NCBI GenBank assembly: GCA_965277435.1
Contig: OZ255821.1
Span: forward strand, 3,906,001 to 3,970,000
Reading direction: 5' to 3'
Source: Bog-105 sp965277435
GTDB taxonomy: Bacteria > Acidobacteriota > Terriglobia > Bryobacterales > Bryobacteraceae
DNA: 64,000 nucleotides
Below, piece by piece: positions 50,625-58,144 of this stretch. The notes below the pieces were generated by a model. That model did not search any database. It saw only the letters and a list, made by a program, of their open reading frames with translations, and was not told the origin of the DNA. The position numbers and the translations under genes were made by a program. The first letter of the stretch is position 1; the number at the start of each line of letters is the position of its first letter.

Positions 50625-51035
50625 TTAGCTGGCCTGCTCGCAGTTGATCATCCAGGGAATGCCGAACTGGTCGATCAGCATCCCGAAGCGTTCGGACCAG
50701 AAGGTTTTCTGGATGGGCATCTGTATGGTTCCGTTTTCGGCGAGGGCATGGAAGAGTCGTTCCGCCTCGGCAGGCGTTTCGATACCGAGCGAGACGTACA
50801 TGCCGGCAGGGCGCTGGTAGTGTTTAGGGGGGACGTCGGAACCCATAAGAGTCTGATCACCTACCAGCAGGCTGGCATGCATGATTTTGCCATGCCATTC
50901 GGGCGAGACCTGATCCGCCATCGGCGACTCGCCGTGAGTCATCATGTACGAGATTTTGCCACCGAGACAGGATTCATAGAAATGGAAAGCCGCCTCACAT
51001 TGTCCGTTGAAGTTCAGATAATTGGTTAGTTTCAC
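50625..51035 (-). CDS. VOC family (PhnB-like) protein
   Basis: A 136-residue vicinal-oxygen-chelate protein of the PhnB/3-demethylubiquinone-methyltransferase-like type: LTNYLNFNGQCEAAFHFYES, YMMTHGESPMADQV, HASLLVGDQTLMGSDVPPKH and ERLFHALAENGTIQMPIQKT. Such proteins often accompany YCII/DGPF and ECF42 genes. It is two bases downstream of the DoxX-like gene. Confidence 0.9.
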   Translation of the reverse strand: MKLTNYLNFNGQCEAAFHFYESCLGGKISYMMTHGESPMADQVSPEWHGKIMHASLLVGDQTLMGSDVPPKHYQRPAGMYVSLGIETPAEAERLFHALAENGTIQMPIQKTFWSERFGMLIDQFGIPWMINCEQAS

Positions 51036-51037
51036 TG

Positions 51038-51484
51038 TTAATCCTTAGTTGTAGCCGCAGATGGATCGAACGAAGAAGCCGAAGATCGACGCTGCTCCGA
51101 ATTTATTTGCGGGACTAGGCGGGATCGGCCGTAGGCGACGAGGGCGGTAAGTAGGCCTGCGACGAGAGGCATGAGCGCAGTAGCAAAATTGCTGGTAAAG
51201 AGCGTAAGCACGGTAGCCCCAATCATGATCAAGACCAGTCCGGCAGCGGCAAGTACTGTCAGGCCGGTGCGAATTTTGAATAGTCCGGGAAGGATCAAAC
51301 CGAGGGCGCCGAGAATTTCCGCCACTCCGATGAAGTGCAGAAAGGCGCCGGGGAGAGCCACGTCGCGGGTCATCTCTTCCACTGGCATCACGAATTTCAT
51401 GACGCCGGCGAACAAAAAAAGAAGTGCGAGGAGTATCTGAACTGTCCAGAGCGCGTAGTGGTGTTTTACTTTACTGTTAGTCAT
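51038..51484 (-). CDS. DoxX family membrane protein
   Basis: A 148-residue protein with four hydrophobic helices (ALWTVQILLALLFLFAGVMK, LHFIGVAEILGALGLILPGL, RTGLTVLAAAGLVLIMIGAT and ALMPLVAGLLTALVAYG), typical of the DoxX family. The start is the ATG at 51484, overlapping the YCII stop by eight bases; a longer frame upstream would cross the YCII gene. DoxX proteins are common in ECF42-associated operons. Function is unknown, perhaps redox or detoxification. Confidence 0.88.
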   Translation of the reverse strand: MTNSKVKHHYALWTVQILLALLFLFAGVMKFVMPVEEMTRDVALPGAFLHFIGVAEILGALGLILPGLFKIRTGLTVLAAAGLVLIMIGATVLTLFTSNFATALMPLVAGLLTALVAYGRSRLVPQINSEQRRSSASSFDPSAATTKD

Positions 51485-51851
51485 GGGCGTTCTCCATGGG
51501 GACGGGCAGATTAGCGAGTTCGACCAGGGGGCGGATTTCGACAGTGCCCCAGCGCGCCGCAGGAATGCGGGAAGCAATCCCGATAGCGTCGTCGAGATTC
51601 TTGGCCTCTACGAGGAAGTAACCGCCTAGGTGTTCGCGAACTTCGGCGAACGGACCATCAGTGACGAGGTGTTTGCCCTCGCGAACGCGGACACTTGTGG
51701 CGGTTGAGACAGGCTGGAGCGGGGAAGCGGCGAGAAACTGGCCGTTTTTGTGGAGTTGGTTTGCGAGCTGGGTGGACTCCTGGTAGCACCCCTCCACGTC
51801 GATCTGGCTCAAAGCTTCCTCGCTAGCGTAGATCAACAACATGTATTTCAT
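51477..51851 (-). CDS. YCII/DGPF-domain protein
   Basis: A 124-residue YCII-related protein with the diagnostic DGPF motif (LVTDGPFAEVREHLGGYFLV). It starts MKYMLLIYASEEALSQIDVE at 51851, seven bases after an AAGGGA ribosome binding site; the extra in-frame codons before it are not needed. YCII proteins are linked genetically to ECF42 sigma factors. It heads a five-gene operon with a clear ECF42-type promoter. Activity is unknown. Confidence 0.92.
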   Translation of the reverse strand: MKYMLLIYASEEALSQIDVEGCYQESTQLANQLHKNGQFLAASPLQPVSTATSVRVREGKHLVTDGPFAEVREHLGGYFLVEAKNLDDAIGIASRIPAARWGTVEIRPLVELANLPVPMENAHD

Positions 51852-51870
51852 TTTGTGTTCCCTTATTAGA

Positions 51871-51896
51871 TCGAACAATCCAGTCCCGGATCGACA
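51871..51896 (-). promoter_or_regulatory. ECF42-type promoter of the YCII operon
   Basis: On the minus strand TGTCGA (51891-51896) is followed after 17 bases by CGA (51871-51873). This is the pattern known for ECF42 sigma factors: TGTCGA in the -35 and CGA in the -10 region. It sits 20 bases upstream of the YCII start, right between the YCII operon and the divergent ECF42 gene. Confidence 0.75.
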
Positions 51897-51923
51897 TGGC
51901 TCATCAAATTTCTACAATCGAGT

Positions 51924-53180
51924 ATGGCCGTCTATGCAAATTCCACTGTGGAAGCAGTGTATCGCTCCGACTGGGGACGGATTGTGGCGGCATTGATTGC
52001 GCAAGTGGGGGATTTCGACTTAGCCGAAGAGTCGGCCGCAGAAGCATTCGCAGCGGCGGTCGAGCAATGGGGCGTCGAGGGAGTGCCGGAGTTTCCGCGC
52101 GCCTGGATCATCCAGACGGCTCGACATAAAGCGATCGATCGCATCCGCCGGAAAGGACGGTTGGAAAAAAAGCTCGAAACACTCGTGGCCGACGGACTGG
52201 TTCGCACAAGCGAAGAACCAGACGTCGATCCCGGCGAAATTCCCGATGAGCGGCTGCGCTTGATATTTACCTGCTGCCATCCGGCGCTCGCCTTGGAGGC
52301 ACAAGTGGCGCTGACACTGCGCACCTTGTGCGGGCTCGATACAGCGGAGATTGGGCGGGCGTTTTTAGTTCCGGAGACAACCATGGCGCAGCGGCTGGTC
52401 AGAGCTAAGCGCAAGATTCGAGACGCGGGGATTCCGTATCAGGTACCGGAAACGAGTGAGCTGCCGGCGCGGCTCGATGCGGTGCTGACGGTGATCTACC
52501 TGGTTTTCAATGAAGGCTATGCAGCTACTCGGGGCGATACGTTGGTGCGTGCCGAGCTTTGTGCGGAGGCGATACGGCTGGGGCGTCTGGTGAGAATGCT
52601 ACTGGAACCGCAGCCCGCAGGCGAAGCAACTGGACTGCTGGCACTCATGCTTTTGCAAGACTCCCGGCGGGAAGCACGCTATGACGAGGGTGGTGACCTG
52701 GTGGTTCTCGAAGAACAGGATCGGAGCCGCTGGAACAAACGCCAGATAGCCGAGGCGTTACCGCTAGTCGAAGCAGCTCTGCGGGGAGGCCCCGGACCGT
52801 TTACGCTGCAGGCAGCAATCGCGGCGCTGCATTGTCAGGCGGCCCGTTTCGAAGAAACAGACTGGGCGCAGATCAGGGGCCTCTACACTCTTCTCAATAG
52901 CATTCAGCCCTCTCCAATCGTGTTACTGAATCGTGCGGTAGCGGTGGCCATGGTGGACGGTCCGCAACGAGCGCTGGAGATGATCGACGCACCCGGTGCC
53001 ACGAGCGACTTGGCCAACTATCATCTACTACACGCCGTGCGAGCCGATTTGCTGCGACGCCTGGGATCACCGGAAGCACTGCAAAGTTACGAGCGCGCAC
53101 TGGCGCTGGCGACGAATGACAGTGAGCGGCGGTTTTTGCGAAAGAGATTAGAAGAGGTACAGGGTGTAAACGCTCTTTAG
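51924..53180 (+). CDS. ECF42-group RNA polymerase sigma factor
   Basis: A 418-residue ECF sigma factor. Region sigma2 has DWGRIVAALIAQVGDFDLAE and FPRAWIIQTARHKAIDRIRR. Region sigma4 has LRLIFTCCHPALALEAQVAL and FLVPETTMAQRLVRAKRKIR. A long C-terminal extension (about 190-418, with NEGYAATRGDTLVRAELCAE and the later IQPSPIVLLNRAVAVAMVDG) is the DUF6596/TPR domain diagnostic of ECF42. No anti-sigma gene is adjacent, which is typical because the C-terminal extension is thought to control these factors. It should direct transcription of the divergent YCII operon. Confidence 0.93.
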   Translation: MAVYANSTVEAVYRSDWGRIVAALIAQVGDFDLAEESAAEAFAAAVEQWGVEGVPEFPRAWIIQTARHKAIDRIRRKGRLEKKLETLVADGLVRTSEEPDVDPGEIPDERLRLIFTCCHPALALEAQVALTLRTLCGLDTAEIGRAFLVPETTMAQRLVRAKRKIRDAGIPYQVPETSELPARLDAVLTVIYLVFNEGYAATRGDTLVRAELCAEAIRLGRLVRMLLEPQPAGEATGLLALMLLQDSRREARYDEGGDLVVLEEQDRSRWNKRQIAEALPLVEAALRGGPGPFTLQAAIAALHCQAARFEETDWAQIRGLYTLLNSIQPSPIVLLNRAVAVAMVDGPQRALEMIDAPGATSDLANYHLLHAVRADLLRRLGSPEALQSYERALALATNDSERRFLRKRLEEVQGVNAL

Positions 53181-53548
53181 TATGCGACTGGCCCGCCAAA
53201 ATTAGCGACGACCATCAGGCACAGGATTATTTCCAAGGGAACAGAGCCAAAAATCGAGATTGCTCGTCAAAAAACCACAGCCGGTTTAGGCCGAGCTTCA
53301 CTTTTGAGGCGGTTGATTCGACGGGATACACGAGATCAGGCATTTTGAGTTTCTGCCTCAACTCGCTCTACCAGAGCGAGGAAGGCTGCGGGAGGTCTTT
53401 GCGTCAGGAGCGACGGCATAAAGATCTCGATACCCGCAGACGGCATGTTCAATAAGCGGGGGCCGTACCAAAACTGGCCGTATTGACTAAAGCTTTGCTG
53501 AAACTGCGAAATCTGCGCGGATCTGGGATGATTTCAATCGGGCGCTTT
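53181..53548. other. Intergenic gap with a possible gene remnant
   Basis: No confident gene. On the minus strand 53336-53533 is an open frame of 65 residues with coding-like composition (QFWYGPRLLNMPSAGIEIFM and then ALVERVEAETQNA), but it has only an internal ATG at 53446 and no clear ribosome binding site. The rest shows nothing recognisable. Confidence 0.5.
53336..53446 (-). CDS. Possible small protein or 3' remnant of a lost gene
   Basis: The first ATG in a longer open frame gives 36 residues, MPSAGIEIFMPSLLTQRPPA and so on to ETQNA. Upstream the frame stays open for another 29 codons without a start, which suggests the 3' end of a decayed gene. I recognise no family. Confidence 0.22.
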   Translation of the reverse strand: MPSAGIEIFMPSLLTQRPPAAFLALVERVEAETQNA

Positions 53549-54076
53549 CTAACGTGGAAAAACGGCGGTCAGCTCGACTGTGACGCCGCGGAAGGTGGCT
53601 TGCTCGTTCTCCCGAATCTCGCGTACGCCGTCCTGATCGTAGATTACGATTGTTCTCCGTTTGGGATAAACGATCCAGACGGCTTCGGCGCCGTGCTCCA
53701 GATATAGCGAAGCCTTACGGCCAAGTTGCCGGTTGGATGGCGAACGCACTTCGATCACCAACTCGGGCGAACCTTCTGGATAAGAATCGTTGTCAAGGGC
53801 CTTTTCCCAGTGCTCGGTGCGAATGGCGGCCAAGTCCGGCCCCGGAGCGGAGGCTGGCAACAGCGTTACACTAAATCCGCCTCGAATAACGAAGCCGGCA
53901 CTCTCCAGCGGAGCTAATGCCGTTTGCAAACGGTGAATAATCTCGGCGTGCGAGGGCTTCGGTTCGGGCGACAAAACAACTACTCCTTCGATCAATTCCT
54001 CGCGACGGCCATCGATGCGATTGGGGCGGCCGAGAAAATCTTCAAAAGAAATCGGTTGCTGGAGGATGGCGCTCAT
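53549..54076 (-). CDS. Uma2 family endonuclease-like protein
   Basis: A 175-residue Uma2 (DUF820, PD-(D/E)XK) protein, intact here in contrast to the one at 16.2-16.9 kb. It has ISFEDFLGRPNRIDGRREEL, SAPGPDLAAIRTEHWEKALD, ELVIEVRSPSNRQLGRKASL and AVWIVYPKRRTIVIYDQDGV. The Asp in PGPDL and the acidic residue in VIEVR are likely catalytic. It starts at ATG 54076; a longer frame would cross the tRNA gene. Uma2 proteins are very abundant in acidobacteria and cyanobacteria, and their role is unclear. Confidence 0.88.
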   Translation of the reverse strand: MSAILQQPISFEDFLGRPNRIDGRREELIEGVVVLSPEPKPSHAEIIHRLQTALAPLESAGFVIRGGFSVTLLPASAPGPDLAAIRTEHWEKALDNDSYPEGSPELVIEVRSPSNRQLGRKASLYLEHGAEAVWIVYPKRRTIVIYDQDGVREIRENEQATFRGVTVELTAVFPR

Positions 54077-54103
54077 GAGATGGCTGCGCTGGCCCGTCGT
54101 TAA

Positions 54104-54190
54104 TGGTGCGGATGAGAGGGCTTGAACCTCCACGGGATTGCTCCCGCTGGAACCTAAATCCAGTGCGTCTGCCAATTCCGCCACATCCGC
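54104..54190 (-). tRNA. tRNA-Leu (anticodon UAG)
   Basis: An 87-base tRNA on the minus strand with encoded CCA. The acceptor stem GCGGATG/CATCCGC is perfect. The anticodon stem CTGGA/TCCAG closes the loop TTTAGGT, giving anticodon TAG (reading CUA and related Leu codons). A long variable arm (GCGGGAGCAATCCCGT) is as expected for a class II leucine tRNA. The T arm has TTCAAGC. Confidence 0.95.
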
Positions 54191-54323
54191 ATGGGCGGGA
54201 AACTTTCTTAGAGTAACATCGCTCAACGGGCAAAGGTCGCGGATGCGCGCCGCGGAACAACGAAGCGACTCTTTAGCTCTTTGCGCGGCGCGCTCGATCC
54301 CGCGACCGTCTTGCACGTGTCGC

Positions 54324-55358
54324 TTAAGAGCTTACCGTTGCGGCGGCGGAGGCGGCGGTCCACTCTTGCAGTTCTGTGGCGATACGCTCGTCGATTCTGG
54401 CCTCGGCGAACTCTTTGGCGACGCGAATGGCGTTCATAATTGCTTTGGCGCTGGAGCGGCCATGGCAGATAACGCACAAACCGTTTAAGCCAAGGAGCGG
54501 GGCACCGCCGAATTCGTCGACATCTACGCGCTTCTTGAAAGCTTTGAAGCCGCCCTTGGCCAAGAAGGCGCCGCTCTTAGTGAGCAGATTAGCCGTTAGC
54601 GACTCTTTGAGGATCTGGCCAACCACATCTACCAGCCCCTCGCTGACCTTCAGCGCCACATTCCCGACGAAACCGTCGCAAACAATGACATCGGCGCGTC
54701 CGGTGTAGAGATCGCGACCTTCTACATTGCCGATAAAATCTACGTCGTGCAGCATTTCCAAAAGAGGACGCGCCTCATTCGTTAAGGTGTTGCCCTTGTG
54801 GTTCTCCTCGCCAATAGAAAGCAGTCCCACGCGCGGCTTGTTGTTATGGAAAATGATACGGGAATAAGCACTGCCCATGACGGCAAACTGGGCCAGCATC
54901 TTGGGCGTCGAATCGACATTTGCCCCGGTATCCAGCAGGACGGAGGATTTACCTGTAATGGTTGGAAAAGCAGTTGCCAGGGCAGGGCGATCGACTCCAG
55001 GAAGCATTCGCTGCACCAATTTCGCAGCGACCATCACAGCACCGGTATTGCCGGCCGAAACGACGCCTGCAGCAACCTGGTCGCGCACCAGGCGGCACGC
55101 CACTCGAATAGAGCTGTCTTTTTTGGCGCGAACGGCCTTTACGGCGCTATCCTCCATCGTGACCTGCTCTTGTGCATGATGGATCTCAATCGGGAGACGA
55201 TTCCACCCCGTGTAGCGCTGCAATTCGGCTTTGAGAACATCTTCGCGTCCGACCAGGATCACCTTAACGTCGAACTTCTCCGCCGCCTGAAGAGCGCCTT
55301 CCACTTCCGGCTTCGGAAAGTTGTCGCCTCCCATGGCATCGAGAGCTATGGTCACCAT
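54324..55358 (-). CDS. plsX: Phosphate acyltransferase PlsX
   Basis: A 344-residue peripheral membrane enzyme that makes acyl-phosphate from acyl-ACP for phospholipid synthesis. Signatures: IALDAMGGDNFPKPEVEGAL, VSAGNTGAVMVAAKLVQRML, NVDSTPKMLAQFAVMGSAYS, GLLSIGEENHKGN and VCDGFVGNVALKVSEGLVDV. Order and length match PlsX. It follows rpmF, the usual yceD-rpmF-plsX arrangement. Confidence 0.97.
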   Translation of the reverse strand: MVTIALDAMGGDNFPKPEVEGALQAAEKFDVKVILVGREDVLKAELQRYTGWNRLPIEIHHAQEQVTMEDSAVKAVRAKKDSSIRVACRLVRDQVAAGVVSAGNTGAVMVAAKLVQRMLPGVDRPALATAFPTITGKSSVLLDTGANVDSTPKMLAQFAVMGSAYSRIIFHNNKPRVGLLSIGEENHKGNTLTNEARPLLEMLHDVDFIGNVEGRDLYTGRADVIVCDGFVGNVALKVSEGLVDVVGQILKESLTANLLTKSGAFLAKGGFKAFKKRVDVDEFGGAPLLGLNGLCVICHGRSSAKAIMNAIRVAKEFAEARIDERIATELQEWTAASAAATVSS

Positions 55359-55386
55359 AGTTGCGAATGCGTGTGAGCGGTAGAGG

Positions 55387-55569
55387 TCAGGCTTCTACGA
55401 CTTCGATGACTTCGCGGCCCTTATATTTGCCGCAGTGAGGACAGGCCCGGTGCGCGCGTATTTTTTCGTGACAATTAGGACACTCCGCGAGTTGCGGCAC
55501 TTGCAGAGCATCGTGAGCGCGACGGGTAGAGGTGCGTCGTTTAGAGTGACGGCGTTTCGGATTCGGCAT
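55387..55569 (-). CDS. rpmF: 50S ribosomal protein L32
   Basis: A 60-residue L32 with basic N-terminus (PNPKRRHSKRRTSTRRAHDA) and a zinc ribbon of two CxxC pairs (CPNC and CPHC). It lies between yceD and plsX as in many bacteria. Confidence 0.97.
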   Translation of the reverse strand: MPNPKRRHSKRRTSTRRAHDALQVPQLAECPNCHEKIRAHRACPHCGKYKGREVIEVVEA

Positions 55570-55608
55570 TGGTTCTACTCTCTTCTATAAATTCTTTGAC
55601 GTTTCGTT

Positions 55609-56154
55609 TCAGTTATGCGGACCGATCTCGGCGCGCAACAATTTCAATTTGCTCCAGCGATCGTCGGAAGTCTCGGGGTGACACCCACAATCGGCTTGAT
55701 TGCGATTCTGTCCGCAGACGGGGCAAATTCCCTTGCAGTCTTCATGACAGACCAGCCGCATGGGGATGGCAAGCAGAACTACCTCCCGCAGGACATCGTC
55801 CAGCTCCAATCCATTCCCTTCGTAATAGCCGACCTCGATGCCACCTTCATCGATCTCATCTTCGCCGCGAACGGGCGCCTCGGACGAGGGCAGATACACC
55901 AGATCAAAACTATTTTCGATGGCGTACGCCGCCGCTTCCACACACCGATCGCAGATTCCTTCCATCGTGACATGCAGCTTCCCGGTGACACGGATTTCAC
56001 AAAGCGACGTATTCAGAAGTTGAGCTTTGCCTTCGCTGTGCAGCGATGAGGATTGCTTCACTTTCAAATCAAAATCGATGTCACCGGGGGGAATGTCAGC
56101 TTTGAAAAGGACTTCTCTTGATTCTAATTCCTGGAGGCTAAAGAACACATACAC
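55609..56154 (-). CDS. yceD: YceD family (DUF177) protein
   Basis: A 181-residue protein of the DUF177/YceD family, linked to 23S rRNA or L32 processing. It has CDRCVEAA (near residue 75) and a Cys-rich C-terminal stretch CHEDCKGICPVCGQNRNQAD with paired cysteines, likely zinc-binding. It precedes rpmF. The usual role is unclear, but gene order is strongly conserved. Confidence 0.88.
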   Translation of the reverse strand: MYVFFSLQELESREVLFKADIPPGDIDFDLKVKQSSSLHSEGKAQLLNTSLCEIRVTGKLHVTMEGICDRCVEAAAYAIENSFDLVYLPSSEAPVRGEDEIDEGGIEVGYYEGNGLELDDVLREVVLLAIPMRLVCHEDCKGICPVCGQNRNQADCGCHPETSDDRWSKLKLLRAEIGPHN

Positions 56155-56248
56155 CTCTCGGTCTGCCGACCAGATTACTGGCGGTGCGACAAGCCTTCAG
56201 ACACACAAGTTAGAAGTATAGCAGGCAGGTACCGCGCTCGAAACAACG

Positions 56249-56288
56249 AAGGGACACGCTTGTGAAGACCGAGCGGCGTGTCCCTTTT
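56249..56288. terminator. Bidirectional terminator-like hairpin
   Basis: AAGGGACACGC (56249-56259) and GCGTGTCCCTT (56276-56286) form an 11-base stem with a 16-base loop. It is followed by TTTT on the plus strand (to 56288) and by less perfect T-rich sequence on the minus strand. It lies downstream of the Spy-like gene and upstream of yceD. Confidence 0.7.
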
Positions 56289-56292
56289 CCCG

Positions 56293-56739
56293 TTAGTTGT
56301 TGGGCGGAGGCGGGGCTGATTCGGCGCCAGGCGCAGCGCCGCGGCGTTGCTGCATACGCTCGTGCATTTGCTGCTGCATCTGGTCGTATTGCTGTTTCTG
56401 ACTATCAGTCAGCACCGCTTTGAGTTTCGTTTCGCTGTCATCGCGGATCGAACGCATTTTCTCGCGTTTGTCCTTCGGCGCCACAGATGTATCGCTGCGC
56501 AAATTCTCCATCTGCTGCTGCTGGTCGGTCAAGATGGGCAGAATCTGCTTTTGTTGATCGTCAGACAGCTTGAGGCGCTTGGCGAGCATTTTCGTTCGCT
56601 GGGCCGGATCCATTTGCCGGTGAGCCTGGCGGCCTCCATTTTCCTGCGGAGGCGGCGCACTCTGGTCCTGGGGCATGCCGATGGCCAAGCCAGCCGCCAG
56701 AAATGCGGATGCGCCGAGTAAGGTAAGTTGTTTCTTCAT
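56293..56739 (-). CDS. Spy/CpxP-like periplasmic protein
   Basis: A 148-residue exported, helical, Gln-rich protein. A signal peptide ends near GLAIG. The middle has LAKRLKLSDDQQKQILPIL and a second repeat with RSIRDDSETKLKAVLTDSQK, the LTxxQ-type pattern of Spy/CpxP chaperones. The C-terminus is Gln/Pro-rich. Such proteins hold unfolded periplasmic proteins. A terminator hairpin lies downstream. Confidence 0.8.
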   Translation of the reverse strand: MKKQLTLLGASAFLAAGLAIGMPQDQSAPPPQENGGRQAHRQMDPAQRTKMLAKRLKLSDDQQKQILPILTDQQQQMENLRSDTSVAPKDKREKMRSIRDDSETKLKAVLTDSQKQQYDQMQQQMHERMQQRRGAAPGAESAPPPPNN

Positions 56740-56859
56740 TTGTTCTCCTCTCCATTACGGAGATGTCGTCTCTACTTAAACAAGACGAGGCAACGAAATT
56801 CCGGTTGAGGGTGTTCCGATTAAAGTTCATTTGTGACCGATCCCTGAGAGACTGGAGGG

Positions 56860-57303
56860 GTGAGCCTGCTGGCGGATCTTACCTGGTACGGAGTCAGCCT
56901 GATCGCGATTGCGCTTCTGCTTCTAGGCGTGGAGTTGAAGTTTGGCGGCTACGGCGTATCGGGTACGTTGGGAGCGGTCGTGTTTGCGCTGGGCGCCGTG
57001 CTGCTGGTGCGGGGGCCACATGGCATTCCTCCGGCGCTGGCCATTGCGGTTTCTTTTGCCTTGTGCCTGATCTCGGTATTCCTTGGCTATCTCGGATTGC
57101 GGGCGCGCAGGGCGAAGCAGTTGACCGGCATCGAGCGCCTGGTTGGAGAACACGGCGTTACGCGTACCGAAGTCCATGCGGGAGGCACGGTATTCGTGCG
57201 CGGGGAATACTGGCAAGCCGAGAGTTCGACCGCGATCCCAGCGGGCAGAGCAATTTCGATCGAGGCTGTTCATGGACTGCTACTTTACGTGAGGGAGGCC
57301 TAA
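56860..57303 (+). CDS. NfeD-like membrane protein
   Basis: A 147-residue protein with two to three hydrophobic helices (VSLIAIALLLLGVELK, GTLGAVVFALGAVLLV and ALAIAVSFALCLISVFLGYL) and a C-terminal OB-type domain (LVGEHGVTRTEVHAGGTVFV). It starts with GTG. NfeD-like proteins are coupled with SPFH proteins; here a slipin gene is seven bases downstream. Confidence 0.88.
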   Translation: MSLLADLTWYGVSLIAIALLLLGVELKFGGYGVSGTLGAVVFALGAVLLVRGPHGIPPALAIAVSFALCLISVFLGYLGLRARRAKQLTGIERLVGEHGVTRTEVHAGGTVFVRGEYWQAESSTAIPAGRAISIEAVHGLLLYVREA

Positions 57304-57310
57304 CATTCAG

Positions 57311-58144
57311 ATGTTCGCCCAGTTGTTCACTTCAGTGATTGTCCTGGTCCTGATCATTCTCGTCTTTTACCTGATTACGTCGGTGAAGATACTGGCCGAG
57401 TATGAGAGAGGCGTAATCTTCCGTTTAGGGCGAGTGCTGCGAGAACCGAAGGGGCCGGGAGTGATTCTGGTGTTTGCGCCGCTGGACCGCATGGTGCGCA
57501 TTTCGTTGCGCATCGAGGCGATGGAGGTGCCCCCGCAGGACCTGGTGACGCGTGACAACGTAACGGTGAAGGTGAATGCGGTGATTTACTTCCGCGTGGT
57601 GGACCCGACCAAAGCTGTAATTGAAGTATCGAATTTTTTATTTGCCACTAGCCAGCTGGCGCAGACCACCTTGCGAAGCGTGCTGGGCGAAGTGGAACTG
57701 GACGAACTGCTGAGCCAGCGGGAGCGAGTGAACATCAGGCTGCAGGCGGTACTTGACGAACACACCGGGCCGTGGGGCGTGAAAGTGACCATGGTGGAAG
57801 TAAAACAGGTGGACCTGGCCGAGCAGATGATCCGGGCGATTGCGCGGCAGGCCGAAGCGGAGCGCGAGCGGCGCGCCAAGATCATCCATGCCGAGGGTGA
57901 GTACATGGCAGCCGAGAAATTGAGCATGGCTGCCAAGCAGATTCAGACGGAACCGGTTGCTATTCAATTGCGGTATCTGCAAACGCTAGTTGAGATTGGC
58001 GCAGAGAAAAACAGCACGGTGATTTTTCCGGTACCGATGGACTTGATCAGTTCGCTTACCAAGTACCTGGATCGCGGCTCAGAAAAGCCGAGCGAGCCTC
58101 AACCCGTTCGAACTCAACCCAGCGACCGGCCGGCCGACTTGTAG
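57311..58144 (+). CDS. Slipin / SPFH-domain membrane protein
   Basis: A 277-residue stomatin-like protein with a single N-terminal membrane helix (about 5-25) and an SPFH domain (EYERGVIFRLGRVLREPKGP, DNVTVKVNAVIYFRVVDPTK, TLRSVLGEVELDELLSQRER), then a helical region (AEAERERRAKIIHAEGEYMA) that mediates oligomerisation. NfeD and slipin often form a membrane microdomain or quality-control complex. The 3' end overlaps the convergent Gfo/Idh/MocA gene by 31 bases. Confidence 0.93.
   Translation: MFAQLFTSVIVLVLIILVFYLITSVKILAEYERGVIFRLGRVLREPKGPGVILVFAPLDRMVRISLRIEAMEVPPQDLVTRDNVTVKVNAVIYFRVVDPTKAVIEVSNFLFATSQLAQTTLRSVLGEVELDELLSQRERVNIRLQAVLDEHTGPWGVKVTMVEVKQVDLAEQMIRAIARQAEAERERRAKIIHAEGEYMAAEKLSMAAKQIQTEPVAIQLRYLQTLVEIGAEKNSTVIFPVPMDLISSLTKYLDRGSEKPSEPQPVRTQPSDRPADL

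Noticed and set aside
54077..54316. N-terminal extension of the Uma2 gene to 54316
   Set aside because: It would read through the tRNA-Leu gene on the same strand.
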